From Olleya sediminilitoris (GTDB lineage Bacteria; Bacteroidota; Bacteroidia; Flavobacteriales; Flavobacteriaceae), in the NCBI RefSeq assembly GCF_016785945.1, contig NZ_JAEMEF010000013.1:1-64000 (forward strand): a DNA stretch of 64,000 nucleotides, written 5' to 3'. The translations under genes were made by a program, and so were the position numbers. Numbering within the stretch: the stretch's first letter is position 1; each line of letters starts with the position of its first letter. The notes below the pieces were generated by a model that was not told where the DNA came from, made no database searches, and worked only from the letters and a program-made list of their open reading frames with translations. Positions 26,517-35,212 of this stretch are shown here, piece by piece.

Positions 26517-28694
26517 TTACTTTTTGTTTTTAACAGCTTCAACTAGCTCTAAAAGGTCTACATTAACATTGGTAGTAAACATACCATAGTTTACAATAGC
26601 TTTTCCTTTTTCAAACTTATCAATTGTTCCAACAGCTCGTCCATCATTCATACGGACTCTATCTCCAACTTTTAAAATTGGTTTTGGTGCAACAGGTTTG
26701 TCTTTAGCTTTTTGTTTGGCTTCTTTTTTCTTTTTTCTAATAACATTAACTTTCTTCTCGGCTTCTTGTTGTACTTGCTTTTCTTTAGCTTTTTCAGCTT
26801 TAGCTTGTTTTGCCGATATCTTTTTACGCTTAGAGTTTTCAATCTGAACTAGTTTAAATAACTCAGCCATTAATTCTCTTTTTTTCTTGTCGTTAAAGTA
26901 TTTTTCAGAGATATCATTTACTTTTTGACCTAAATAAATCAATCGTTGATTGTTATCATACAACTCTTGATAGTTTTCTAGTTTACGTTGTATTTTTGCG
27001 TTGATTTCTTCCAACTTATCAGCTTCGGTTTGTTTTTTCTTCTCATTAACCTTAAGTGATTCGCTAGTTTTTTCAAGCTTTGCACGTTGTTTTTGTAATT
27101 TAGCTATAGTGGCATCAAAACGTACTTTACTGCGTTCTATTTTCTTTTTAGAACGGTTTATCAAACTGTAAGGTATTCCGTTTTTTTGTGCAACTTCAAA
27201 AGTAAAGCTACTTCCGGCTTGACCTAATGCTAATTTGTACATTGGCTCCAAAGTACGCTCGTCAAACATCATGTTAGCGTTAATCATTTCCTCTTTTTCA
27301 TTAGCTAACATTTTTAAATTAGCATAATGTGTGGTGATGATTCCGTAAGCTTTTCTGGCATAAAATTCTTCTAAAAAAGTTTCTGCTAAAGCACCACCTA
27401 ATTCTGGGTCAGATCCTGTACCAAATTCATCTATTAAAAACAGTGTATTCTTGTTAATCTTTTTCAAGAAATAATTCATCTGTTTTAAACGGTAACTGTA
27501 GGTACTTAAGTGGTTTTCTATTGACTGGTTATCTCCAATGTCGCTTACAATTCTATCAAATAAAAAGGCTTTACTACGCTCATGTACTGGAATTAATAAT
27601 CCAGATTGTAACATGACTTGTAATAAACCTACGGTTTTTAAAGTAATAGATTTTCCTCCTGCATTTGGACCAGAAATAACAATGATACGACTGTCTTCTT
27701 TTAGATTAATGGTTTGTGGATGCGTTTTTTCTTTTTTCTCTAGATTGGTTAAATAGAGTAGAGGATGGTAGGCATCACGCAGATATAGCTCACGTGTTTC
27801 GCTAATTTCTGGTAAAATAGCGTTCATGGATTTTGCGTATTTCGCTTTCGCGGAAATCACATCCACTTCGGTTAAAAAAGTTTGGTATAAATTAAGCAAT
27901 GGTAGGTAGTGACGCATATAATTGGTCACTTCTTTTAAAATACGAACCACTTCTTCGCTTTCTTCGTATTCTAAATTATTTAATTCTCTGGAATGTTGTA
28001 GTGTGGTTTCAGGCTCTATATAAACAATGCTTCCGGTTTTACTTCCACCCATTATGGCACCTTTAACTTTACGTCTGTACATGGCTTTTACAGCCAATAC
28101 ACGTTTGTTATCTACTACAGACTCTCTGATATCATCTAAATATTCTAGATTGTGATATTGATTTAATGCCGAAGTAAAGCTAGAGTTTATTTTTCCTTTT
28201 AACCTGTTTATTTGTTGTCTAATATCTTTTAATAATGCTGAAGCAGTGTCTTTAACATCTCCAAATCGGTCTACAACACTATCAATTTTTTCAATGATAT
28301 CTATAGTGACTTCAATTTTAGAACTGTATTGGTATAAACCAGGATAGTATGTTTCAAATTTTTTGAAAAACTTTACCAGTTCATTGGCTGTTAAGGATAT
28401 CGAGACTAGTTTTTTTAAGCTGTGCGTTTCTAAATAGGTGTTTTCTATTTTTAGTAACTTAAGCTCTTTGCTAATCGTATCAAAACCATGGTTTGGTATG
28501 CGATTATCATTGTAGTAGGACGACAGATACTCGTTGGTTAATTGCAATGCATTTAACAACGTTTCTTGATCTTTATATGGTAAAATACTTAGTGTTTTCT
28601 CGTTTCCTAAAGTGGTAATACAATACTCGCTTACTTGGTGTAATACGGTTGAAAACTCTAAATCTTGTAATGTTTTTTCGTGAATGTTTATCAT
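26517..28694 (-). CDS. MutS2-family ATPase lacking the Smr nuclease domain
   Basis: The 725-residue protein has MutS core/clamp regions and an ATPase with Walker A GPNAGGKS (342-349), an IDEFGTGSDP Walker B, and STYSYRLKQ. A coiled coil runs over about 505-610. A Lys-rich linker leads to an SH3-like end (VGDRVRMNDG). MutS2 proteins typically reach ~780 residues and end in a Smr nuclease with an HGxG motif. That domain is missing, so cleavage activity is doubtful. A role in suppressing recombination or in rescuing collided ribosomes is known for the family. One copy of the GC-rich motif lies in the gene at 27840-27856. Confidence 0.92.
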   Translation of the reverse strand: MINIHEKTLQDLEFSTVLHQVSEYCITTLGNEKTLSILPYKDQETLLNALQLTNEYLSSYYNDNRIPNHGFDTISKELKLLKIENTYLETHSLKKLVSISLTANELVKFFKKFETYYPGLYQYSSKIEVTIDIIEKIDSVVDRFGDVKDTASALLKDIRQQINRLKGKINSSFTSALNQYHNLEYLDDIRESVVDNKRVLAVKAMYRRKVKGAIMGGSKTGSIVYIEPETTLQHSRELNNLEYEESEEVVRILKEVTNYMRHYLPLLNLYQTFLTEVDVISAKAKYAKSMNAILPEISETRELYLRDAYHPLLYLTNLEKKEKTHPQTINLKEDSRIIVISGPNAGGKSITLKTVGLLQVMLQSGLLIPVHERSKAFLFDRIVSDIGDNQSIENHLSTYSYRLKQMNYFLKKINKNTLFLIDEFGTGSDPELGGALAETFLEEFYARKAYGIITTHYANLKMLANEKEEMINANMMFDERTLEPMYKLALGQAGSSFTFEVAQKNGIPYSLINRSKKKIERSKVRFDATIAKLQKQRAKLEKTSESLKVNEKKKQTEADKLEEINAKIQRKLENYQELYDNNQRLIYLGQKVNDISEKYFNDKKKRELMAELFKLVQIENSKRKKISAKQAKAEKAKEKQVQQEAEKKVNVIRKKKKEAKQKAKDKPVAPKPILKVGDRVRMNDGRAVGTIDKFEKGKAIVNYGMFTTNVNVDLLELVEAVKNKK
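27840..27856. repeat. GC-rich motif, exact copy (reverse orientation)
   Basis: On the minus strand this reads TTTCCGCGAAAGCGAAA, in the sense direction of mutS2, where it encodes ISAKAK. It matches the copies at 19505 and 50845. Confidence 0.6.
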
Positions 28695-28805
28695 TTATAA
28701 TAGTTTCCGTGACAACGGAACATCCTTAATTCTTTTAATTTATCTTTTTTAAGTACAACAAATTTACGGAATTGAATTGTTTATTTTAAATGAAAACTAA
28801 AGAGT

Positions 28806-29024
28806 TTAAAATTGTAAGATATTTACAGACTTTATGGCAAATAATAAAGCTACGGTTAAACCACCACTAATTAGTAATGCACCTTGCCAATAATACAATC
28901 TGGTCACCCAATTGGACCACATTTTTTTACTATAATCTTTTTTGTAATCTTTACTTGTTAGTTTATAAAACACAAACGTGATTAAAACAAATAGTAAAAT
29001 GCCAAATATAACTGTAGCTTCCAT
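28806..29024 (-). CDS. Small two-helix membrane protein, unknown
   Basis: The 72-residue protein has two transmembrane segments (about 4-20 and 46-65) separated by a basic loop with KDYKKDYSKKMWSNW. No family is recognised. It stands alone between mutS2 and an exported protein. Its clean start, at the left end of a gap without other signals, supports it as a real small gene. Confidence 0.65.
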   Translation of the reverse strand: MEATVIFGILLFVLITFVFYKLTSKDYKKDYSKKMWSNWVTRLYYWQGALLISGGLTVALLFAIKSVNILQF

Positions 29025-29088
29025 AAGTAAGGTATTTATAGGTTAGTTTTTAAAAGATACAAATTTTTAAGGGAATAATCAATGTTTA

Positions 29089-29823
29089 TTAATACTCATT
29101 ACCTAGTAAATCAATATAACCTATTTTACCGTTTGCATCTGTGAATTTAGCAAGATTATATTTAAAGTTTTCTAACTGTTTAAATTTGACCTCTGTAATA
29201 CCATATAAGCCTAGTAAATTGCCTTTTTTTACTTTTATAGCAAATGGATTGTTTAAATCAATTGAGTCGTAATATTTTATCGAATCTTTGTCTTTTATAG
29301 CTATGGTATTTTCTAATTTTAAAATTAAGACCGTTGGAAAATAGAAATTTTCATCGTAGTCAATTTCTTTTTTAGTATTGGCAAAGTAAATTTGTTTGAT
29401 ATTAGTTTTAGGAATGGTATCTACAATTGTTTTGGTAATACCATTATTATATACAGAATTATCCTTTGTAAACTCTACATAGTAATTGTTTTTATCTTCA
29501 GTAATTTTCCTTTTAAAATAGGCTACAGTACCACAAACTGTCATAATGCCCTCTTTAGGTGTTTCAATTTGTTTTAAAGTATTGTCATAGTAAATTATGT
29601 TGTTGCTTTTATCTAAAGTCTGTAAGCTTTGGCTGAAACCTGCGTAATTTACATATTTTAAATCCTGTACAATTATGTTGTTATTAGAATCTACAATAGT
29701 GTATGTTTTTTGAGTTGTATCTTGAAAAACTTGATAGTTATTTAAACTTAAAACAAGTGTTTTATCTTGACAATAAGCAGTTATACTACATGAAATTAGA
29801 ATAAAGGTTAATAATTTTTTCAT
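29089..29823 (-). CDS. Exported protein with WG-repeat-like C-terminus, unknown
   Basis: The 244-residue protein has a signal peptide (residues 1-18, ending TAYCQ). The mature part is rich in beta strands and Asn/Lys, and ends ANGKIGYIDLLGNEY, which resembles a WG/beta-hairpin repeat of periplasmic proteins. A conserved role is not recognised. It is a single gene preceded by an AT-rich gap. Confidence 0.7.
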   Translation of the reverse strand: MKKLLTFILISCSITAYCQDKTLVLSLNNYQVFQDTTQKTYTIVDSNNNIIVQDLKYVNYAGFSQSLQTLDKSNNIIYYDNTLKQIETPKEGIMTVCGTVAYFKRKITEDKNNYYVEFTKDNSVYNNGITKTIVDTIPKTNIKQIYFANTKKEIDYDENFYFPTVLILKLENTIAIKDKDSIKYYDSIDLNNPFAIKVKKGNLLGLYGITEVKFKQLENFKYNLAKFTDANGKIGYIDLLGNEY

Positions 29824-30036
29824 TTTAAAAGAATTGTTTTTTTTGAGTAAAGTTATCTTTATTATCCGTTTTTTTAGATTAAACTGAATTTATTTAAAAT
29901 ATTTAAATTCAGTTTTAATATTTTGTTTTTAAGGATTCTTTTTGTTTCAAATTTTAAGAATTAAGAACTCTTGAAATGTATATCAAACGTTTTTTATAAT
30001 AGTCTTAAAATTAGTTTGAAATACTAAAAGGATAGT

Positions 30037-30828
30037 TTATAATTTTTGGTTTTGATGTATTAAAGGTTGTTTTTTCATTAAAAAGACAGCATATAATAAA
30101 CAAGGAAAAGCAAGTAAAGTAATAATTATAGCAGTTTCAAGAGTTGTTGGATCGCTTATTTTTTCTGTTATTGGCATGCCAACGGTGTCCAAATCTGCAA
30201 CAAAATCTATTATAGTGTGTACTAAAATTAATGGATATATTCTTTTTGTAATGACTAATAAAACACCAAACATTACACCAATAAAAGTAGCAAAACAAAC
30301 TTGAGACATCTCGCCATAAAACCCTTTGTCAAAATTTATAAGGTGAATAACTCCAAAAAATGCAGACGCTATAAAGATAGATATAACGATGCTTTTTTTA
30401 GTCTGTCCAAAGTAGTTTATTAAATGCGATTGCATAAATCCTCTAATACTTAATTCTTCTGCAAACCCAATAGACATAGAATAGATTGTATAAATTACAA
30501 TATTAGAATATAAAGTGTCTGTATTTATAGGATCTATGACTAATATGTTGAGAACAACCAAAAATATAAGCGGAAATACTAAAAGGTACCACTTTTTTAG
30601 TGTGGTACCTTTTAGTCCTGCAATGGTGTAAAGCCCGTTTTTATTAATAAAAAATAAAGACACTAGTATTAATATCAGGTTTGCGCTAATGCTTAATATT
30701 GTATGTGTTTGGTAAGATTCAATTCTGTTGTTAATTAATTGGTATGAAATATACTCTCTTGTTATTAAAATAAGTAGTAGTATAATTATAAATAAGGTAA
30801 GTTGCTTCCAGAATTGTTTTGTGTCCAT
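30037..30828 (-). CDS. CPBP-family intramembrane glutamic endopeptidase
   Basis: The 263-residue membrane protein has about seven helices. The CAAX/CPBP signature is present: Glu124-Glu125-x3-Arg129 (EELSIRGF), the second motif FFGVIHLIN with its His, and the third HTIIDFVAD. Family members cleave transmembrane substrates; Type II CAAX-like proteases also occur beside bacteriocin immunity genes. A 14-bp perfect inverted repeat lies in the coding sequence (30579-30615). Confidence 0.88.
   Translation of the reverse strand: MDTKQFWKQLTLFIIILLLILITREYISYQLINNRIESYQTHTILSISANLILILVSLFFINKNGLYTIAGLKGTTLKKWYLLVFPLIFLVVLNILVIDPINTDTLYSNIVIYTIYSMSIGFAEELSIRGFMQSHLINYFGQTKKSIVISIFIASAFFGVIHLINFDKGFYGEMSQVCFATFIGVMFGVLLVITKRIYPLILVHTIIDFVADLDTVGMPITEKISDPTTLETAIIITLLAFPCLLYAVFLMKKQPLIHQNQKL
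30579..30615. repeat. Perfect 14-bp inverted repeat inside the CPBP gene
   Basis: CTAAAAGGTACCAC (30579-30592) and GTGGTACCTTTTAG (30602-30615) are exact complements around a 9-base loop. On the mRNA the hairpin is very stable for AT-rich DNA. It encodes KGTTLKKWYL, so the frame stays open. Confidence 0.85.
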
Positions 30829-30934
30829 GATAAACTTGTTTAGAGTGTTTTATTTAATAGACGCAAATTTTAGTAAAATGGTTGCTTGATGTTTGTTTTA
30901 TTTTGTTGTTTATTAATGTTTTAAGTGTTAGTTT

Positions 30935-31162
30935 TTATTTACGTAATTCTTTTTTAGTCATTTCTGGTTTATATTTTTTTCCGTCTTTATTAAAGTTCCA
31001 AACGTTTGAAACTTCGCGTAAATCAGGTAAATCCATTTGTCCTGAGTTAACTTTTTGTTTTACAATCCTACGTAATTTTCGGTTAGCCTCCGTTTTATTG
31101 TCTTTTTCAGATTTAGCAGTAGTTATTGCTTGTATTTTAGTTTTCTTTTTTGATCGACTCAT
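30935..31162 (-). CDS. Small basic protein, unknown
   Basis: The 75-residue protein is strongly basic and mostly disordered-looking (SRSKKKTKIQAITTAK at the start, KKYKPEMTKKELRK at the end). A short NVWNFNKDGK centre suggests nucleic-acid or ribosome contact, but this is only inference. It starts inside the end of the 77-aa gene (26-bp overlap), so the two are translated from one transcript. Confidence 0.6.
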   Translation of the reverse strand: MSRSKKKTKIQAITTAKSEKDNKTEANRKLRRIVKQKVNSGQMDLPDLREVSNVWNFNKDGKKYKPEMTKKELRK

Positions 31163-31370
31163 AGCATTGTTCCTTTATAAACTTGAATTGATGTTGCTTA
31201 ACCTTTTTTAGTAATCCTTCTAAATTACCAATGCAGCTTTCAATATCGTTTTTATTTGGGCTATCCCATCTTACAAGTAAATCTCCAGACAAGTATTTTC
31301 CGTTGTCGTCTGTTATTGGGATTACAATTCCAAATTCATTATTATATTCAACACAATCTCCAATTTTCAT
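31137..31370 (-). CDS. Small hypothetical protein
   Basis: The 77-residue protein has an SH3-like beta start (MKIGDCVEYNNEFGIVIPIT, VRWDSPNKN) and a helical, Lys-rich tail. It looks like a small standalone barrel that could be an immunity or adaptor protein; no family is recognised. It overlaps the 75-aa gene by 26 bp. Confidence 0.6.
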   Translation of the reverse strand: MKIGDCVEYNNEFGIVIPITDDNGKYLSGDLLVRWDSPNKNDIESCIGNLEGLLKKVKQHQFKFIKEQCYESIKKEN

Positions 31371-31411
31371 TTCTTTTCATGTTTTTACCTGGTTTAATTT
31401 GGGTAAAATAG

Positions 31412-31899
31412 TTATTTACTTTCTATTTTGATTGGTTTTTTATCTAAAGAATAATTTTTCAAAATTTCTTTAGCCTTGTTTTCATTAAGTAATTTTAAAT
31501 CAGCTTTGTTTATCGCTTCTTTTTCAGACATCATAGAACGCATTAAAATTAATCTAAAGGCTTCTTTTTTTACTTCAAGCTTTTGATGTTCTACGTTTTC
31601 TAAGGTAAATACTTTAAAGACTTTTGCCATATTTAACCATATAGAAATTTCATTATCGGGATTTTGGTCTCTTTTAAAGTTAGAAATGGTTTCTTCAAGA
31701 GACATTGGATACACTTCAATAAACGTCTGATGTATATTTTTAATTTGGTCTAATTGTTTTTTACTTAACGAGTCATTAACTATTGGTCCAGGTATTAAAT
31801 CTTCAATATTTGTAACCTTGATGTAATTGTTAGATTTTGTGTTTCTTTACAAGAGAACAAACAAGCAGTTATTATAATTATTAAGGTGATTTTTCTCAT
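31412..31899 (-). pseudogene. Lipoprotein gene broken by a one-base frameshift
   Basis: An ATG at 31899 opens a lipoprotein signal peptide (MRKITLIIIITACLFSCKET, lipobox LFSC) that runs to an early stop at the 35th codon. A second frame then continues without interruption from KSNNYIKVTNIEDL to the stop at 31412. Adding one T to the four-T run at 31835-31838 (A on the coding strand) joins both halves into a ~162-residue lipoprotein. The conceptual 100-aa start at 31714 is therefore internal. Either this is a recent mutation, a slippage-regulated gene, or an assembly error. The mature part is unknown and helical. Confidence 0.8.
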
Positions 31900-32005
31900 A
31901 AGTTATGTCTTGTTTAATAGCAACGATTTAGAATATGGTTATTGTGTTTTATAGGTTTTAAATTTAGTTATCTTATTTAATAAGCTATTTTATTTTAACA
32001 TTTAT

Positions 32006-32013
32006 TATATTTG
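32006..32013 (+). promoter_or_regulatory. Putative -7 element for 32037 lipoprotein
   Basis: TATATTTG, an exact TAnnTTTG match, sits 23 bp before the ATG. No clear -33 TTG is seen at 19-23 bp upstream. Confidence 0.5.
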
Positions 32014-32036
32014 AGAACAACCAAAATTTATATAAT

Positions 32037-32801
32037 ATGTTTTTAAAAAAATCAATTTTAATTCCCTTAATTTTTTCAATCTTTATTACTTCAATATCGT
32101 CATGTAACTCAGATGATTCAACCGATTCTGGCATGTCTTCAGGTTGTGATGGTACACAAGCCTCTTTTTTTATAGAGGAAAACGGTGTTTTGGATATCGA
32201 ATTTGAGAAGACCAATTTTCAAAATACTAATTGGAGTTTTCAGCAAAGTATTGAAGACGCTTCTGGCGATGGATATTTAGTATGGACAGGAGATACTTTT
32301 TTGGGGAATCCTGGAAATGGACTTTTAACTTATAACATTAGAATAACAACACCAGGAACTTATAGATTTATTTGGCGATCATATATTACCATTGGTGACC
32401 AAGGATCAGAGCATAATGACAGTTGGTTACGCATACCTGATGCAGATCACTTTTATGGAATGAAAAACGATGGCCATATTGTTTATCCAAAAGAAACAAC
32501 TCTAGATCCTATTCCTGAAAGTGCAGGTCAAACCTCTACATTACCAAACGGACCAGGAAGAGATGGATGGTTTAAAGCTTATATGAATACTCAAAATACT
32601 TGGAAATGGAATACAAAAACAAGCGATAATGATGCACACAATATTTATGTAGTTTTTGATACGCCTGGAGATTATACCATTGAGGTTTCGGGACGATCTA
32701 CAGGTCATGCTATTGACAGATTTGTATTATTTACAGAAGACAATTTAGAATCTGAAATTACAGGTGAGAATGCTATAAATAGTAATTTTATTTGCGAATA
32801 A
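32037..32801 (+). CDS. Lipoprotein with a carbohydrate-binding-like beta domain
   Basis: The 254-residue protein has a lipoprotein signal (ITSISSCNSDDS, lipobox Cys at about residue 23) and a Ser/Asp linker. One beta-sandwich-like domain follows with aromatic-rich motifs (GTYRFIWRSYI, GDYTIEVSGRSTGHAID). The C-terminal TIEVSGRSTGHAIDRFVLF is typical of carbohydrate-binding/GH115-C-like modules in Bacteroidota. It may bind polysaccharide at the cell surface. A terminator follows. Confidence 0.78.
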   Translation: MFLKKSILIPLIFSIFITSISSCNSDDSTDSGMSSGCDGTQASFFIEENGVLDIEFEKTNFQNTNWSFQQSIEDASGDGYLVWTGDTFLGNPGNGLLTYNIRITTPGTYRFIWRSYITIGDQGSEHNDSWLRIPDADHFYGMKNDGHIVYPKETTLDPIPESAGQTSTLPNGPGRDGWFKAYMNTQNTWKWNTKTSDNDAHNIYVVFDTPGDYTIEVSGRSTGHAIDRFVLFTEDNLESEITGENAINSNFICE

Positions 32802-32826
32802 ATTAAAGCTACAACGCAAAAATACT

Positions 32827-32862
32827 AAAGGTGCTAAAGTTTTTTTTAGCACCTTTTTTTAT
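32827..32862 (+). terminator. Intrinsic terminator after the surface lipoprotein
   Basis: GGTGCTAAA / TTTAGCACC (9-bp stem, 830-838 and 845-853 of the 32 kb block) is followed by a run of T. Confidence 0.88.
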
Positions 32863-32948
32863 TGACTACATTTTATATTACCGTTGCGTTATTAGTTACG
32901 GTTAATTTGTAATCTAGTTTTGGCTTTGAAGCTATTAGATTTTTTTGT

Positions 32949-33230
32949 TTAAACTATTATAGAATCTTCTAGGTATTCAAGAATATTATTAACACCAATT
33001 GGAGTTTTCAAACCGCTACTATTAAGACCCATTGCTATATTTTTATAAACTTGTATTTCTGTAATAATTACCAGTTGGTTAAACCCTTTTAACGTTTCAC
33101 AATTAATAATCGTTTTTATTTTTGAAAATATTTTTGATTGTTTTTCTTGAAATAGGGAGGCTTTACTAACCTTTAATATTTTTTCTACTTTATTATAATC
33201 TTTTGCATTAAGTGCTTCGTTTGCAGTTTT
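32949..33230 (-). pseudogene. 5'-truncated ORF remnant next to repeat A
   Basis: Reading the minus strand, 93 codons run without interruption from KTANEALNAKDYNKVEK to the stop at 32949-32951 (NILEYLEDSIIV end). There is no start codon at the 5' side, where in-frame stops appear. A different frame just upstream encodes a hydrophobic LILPIIFRNK. The gene may thus have had a membrane anchor that was lost by a frameshift in an A-run and by the arrival of repeat A. The family is unknown. Confidence 0.6.
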
Positions 33231-33288
33231 TTATTTCTAAAAATAATGGGTAGTATAAGTGTCGCAAAAGGTTATTGTGTATAAACTG

Positions 33289-33711
33289 CTTGGTTTTATA
33301 TTAGGGTTAGTTATTACTGTCTCTCTATAATCATACTATAAGCATGCTATAAGTATGTTATAACCATGCTATAACCACGCTATAACCTTTGTTAGGTTTT
33401 AGTTTAACTATTTGTTTTTTAGGTGTTTATGTTGATTTTTGATTTTATGGTAAAATAGACTAAAATTACCCCTTGTTATTTGGATTATAAATGGTAATTG
33501 TTTTGTTATTTTTATGCAGTTATAATACTTGTAAATTGAAGACGTTTTACAAAGCTTTTATAGTCAATTACTCACCAAAGGAAAGCGAAAAAGTAAGCTT
33601 TAGTAGTTTGTGAAACAGTATTAAAAGAGGCTATTGTTATTGCAAAATGAGAACTAATTTAGAATCATTAGTACAGAAGTATTTTATTTAAAACATTAGT
33701 GAGTTTTTTTT
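33289..33711. repeat. Direct repeat A (~420 bp) left of the sbtA locus
   Basis: This segment aligns along its whole length with repeat B (36919-37345), in the same orientation. Both start CTTGGTTTT, share an iteron block, a TGGTAAAAT box and an AACATTAGT end, and diverge by many substitutions and small indels. No gene is encoded. It lies between a truncated gene and the 99-aa gene at 33811. Confidence 0.8.
33327..33392. repeat. 11-bp iteron array in repeat A (about 5.5 units)
   Basis: Five consecutive 11-bp units (ATAATCATACT, ATAAGCATGCT, ATAAGTATGTT, ATAACCATGCT, ATAACCACGCT) are followed by a partial one. One helical turn per unit is the spacing of protein-bound iterons. The same five units, in the same order, are in repeat B. 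Confidence 0.88.
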
Positions 33712-33741
33712 AGTGCTATTTTAGTCCTTTTATTTATAACT

Positions 33742-33800
33742 AAAAAAAAAATCTACTAATCATTATACAATATTTATATAATGGTTAGTAGGATTTTTTT
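33742..33800 (-). terminator. Intrinsic terminator of the 99-aa gene
   Basis: An ~18-bp near-perfect stem (arms at 33750-33767 and 33777-33795) is flanked by an A9 run on the left. This gives the U-tract for minus-strand transcripts coming from 33811-34110; the T7 on the right also allows plus-strand use. Confidence 0.85.
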
Positions 33801-33810
33801 ATGCGAAAAT

Positions 33811-34110
33811 TTATTCTTCTATGTCAATTTGAATAACACTACGCATTTTTAACTTTTTACCTTGTAATCGTGCTTGTGCAAAAAAATCTTTAGCGATTTG
33901 TTGTTCATTGATAAGCTCATTTATTCTACTACTGTCATATTCGCAAGGATCAATATTATTACCTTCTGTAATTGAAAGTCGTTGTATTTTATGAAAATTT
34001 ATTTTTGCGTCTAATATAGATTTGATTATGTCCGAAGCTTCTGATGGTGTAAATTTACCATCAATTAAATCTATTTTTTGTTTTGTTTTAGGTTGTACTA
34101 ATGTTTCCAT
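33811..34110 (-). CDS. Conserved small hypothetical protein
   Basis: The 99-residue soluble protein is helical, with a central LDAKINFHKIQRLSI segment and an acidic tail (VIQIDIEE). It resembles small flavobacterial proteins without assigned function. It lies downstream of sbtA on the same strand with its own terminator. Whether it belongs to the bicarbonate locus is not clear. Confidence 0.7.
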   Translation of the reverse strand: METLVQPKTKQKIDLIDGKFTPSEASDIIKSILDAKINFHKIQRLSITEGNNIDPCEYDSSRINELINEQQIAKDFFAQARLQGKKLKMRSVIQIDIEE

Positions 34111-34206
34111 GATGTTATAATTGTTTTATTGTGTTGTTATTGCAAAGTTGCGTAATTAATTGTATTGATTTTTATTTATATATTTTATACTATTTATTAA
34201 TTTTAT

Positions 34207-35175
34207 TTATGATATGTTTATGATACATAAATAAAGAGGCATCCCTAATGTGATATTAAAAGGGAATGTAATAGCAAGCGCCATAGGTATGTATAAACTT
34301 GGATTGGCTTTTGGTGCAGCAATTTTCATTGCTGCTGGTACAGCAATGTAGGAGGCGCTAGCTGCAAGTATGGCAAACAGTAATCTGTTACCTGTGCTTT
34401 CTGTTATTATTCCACTGCTTACGGCAACTAAACTTCCATTTATAACAGGTATTATAATAGCAAATACTAGAGCAAACCATCCTTTTTTAATAAAGTCCGA
34501 TAATTTTCTACCGCTTGTGATACCCATGTCTAAGAGGAAAACAGCTAGAAACCCTTTAAAAATGTCTGTAGTAAATGGTTTAATTCCTTCAGCTTGTGCT
34601 TCACTAGCCATAAAACCTATAAAAAGACTTCCAATAATAATTAACACACTACCGTTGGTCAGTGCATGATGGATTACTTTTTTCATTGGTACTGTTTTTT
34701 CGTCTTTTTTACTTTTCTTGAAATAAGTCATTAGTAAAAGTCCTACCATAATTGATGGTGCTTCCATCAGTGCCATAACTGCTACCATGTGTCCACTAAA
34801 GGCGATTTGCTCTAATTCTAAAAAAGAGATTGTAGTCACAAATGTTACTGCGCTTACAGATCCGTAAGCAGCAGCAATCGCACCTGCGTTTTCTACATTA
34901 AATTTTCTTCTTAAAATAAAATAGGTGTAAACAGGAACTAAAATAGCTAACAGTATTCCGAAGAGCAATGACCATAGTATTTCCATAGAGAAATCACTGT
35001 GAGCAAGTTCTTGACCGCCTTTAAAACCAATGGCTAATAGTAGGTAAAGTGAAATAAATTTTGAGGAGTTTTCTGGGATACTTAAATCGCTTTTTAACTG
35101 GACTGCTATGATTCCTAAAAAGAAAAAAAGTAAAGCAGGGTTAGTTAAATTGTCCAATAATAAATGTAAATCCAT
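34207..35175 (-). CDS. sbtA: SbtA-type sodium-dependent bicarbonate permease
   Basis: The 322-residue membrane protein has about ten helices in two inverted halves. It contains ILLAIGFKGGQELA near residue 55, typical of the SbtA (DUF897) family, and EAPSIMVGLLLMTYF in the middle. SbtA takes up HCO3- with Na+ in cyanobacteria; the relatives in heterotrophic Bacteroidota probably supply bicarbonate for anaplerotic carboxylation. No PII-like SbtB is adjacent. The divergent LysR gene at 35544 is a plausible regulator. Confidence 0.9.
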   Translation of the reverse strand: MDLHLLLDNLTNPALLFFFLGIIAVQLKSDLSIPENSSKFISLYLLLAIGFKGGQELAHSDFSMEILWSLLFGILLAILVPVYTYFILRRKFNVENAGAIAAAYGSVSAVTFVTTISFLELEQIAFSGHMVAVMALMEAPSIMVGLLLMTYFKKSKKDEKTVPMKKVIHHALTNGSVLIIIGSLFIGFMASEAQAEGIKPFTTDIFKGFLAVFLLDMGITSGRKLSDFIKKGWFALVFAIIIPVINGSLVAVSSGIITESTGNRLLFAILAASASYIAVPAAMKIAAPKANPSLYIPMALAITFPFNITLGMPLYLCIINIS

Positions 35176-35212
35176 TTAATTTAGCGTTTGTTTAGTGAGT
35201 TTAATTTTTAAC

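Noticed and set aside
31714-31714. Independent start for a 100-aa protein at 31714
   Set aside because: The frame stays open upstream of this ATG to the frameshift site, and a lipoprotein signal precedes it; the ATG is internal.
33327-33392. Possible CRISPR array
   Set aside because: Units are 11 bp with no spacers; no cas gene is near. It is an iteron-like tandem repeat.
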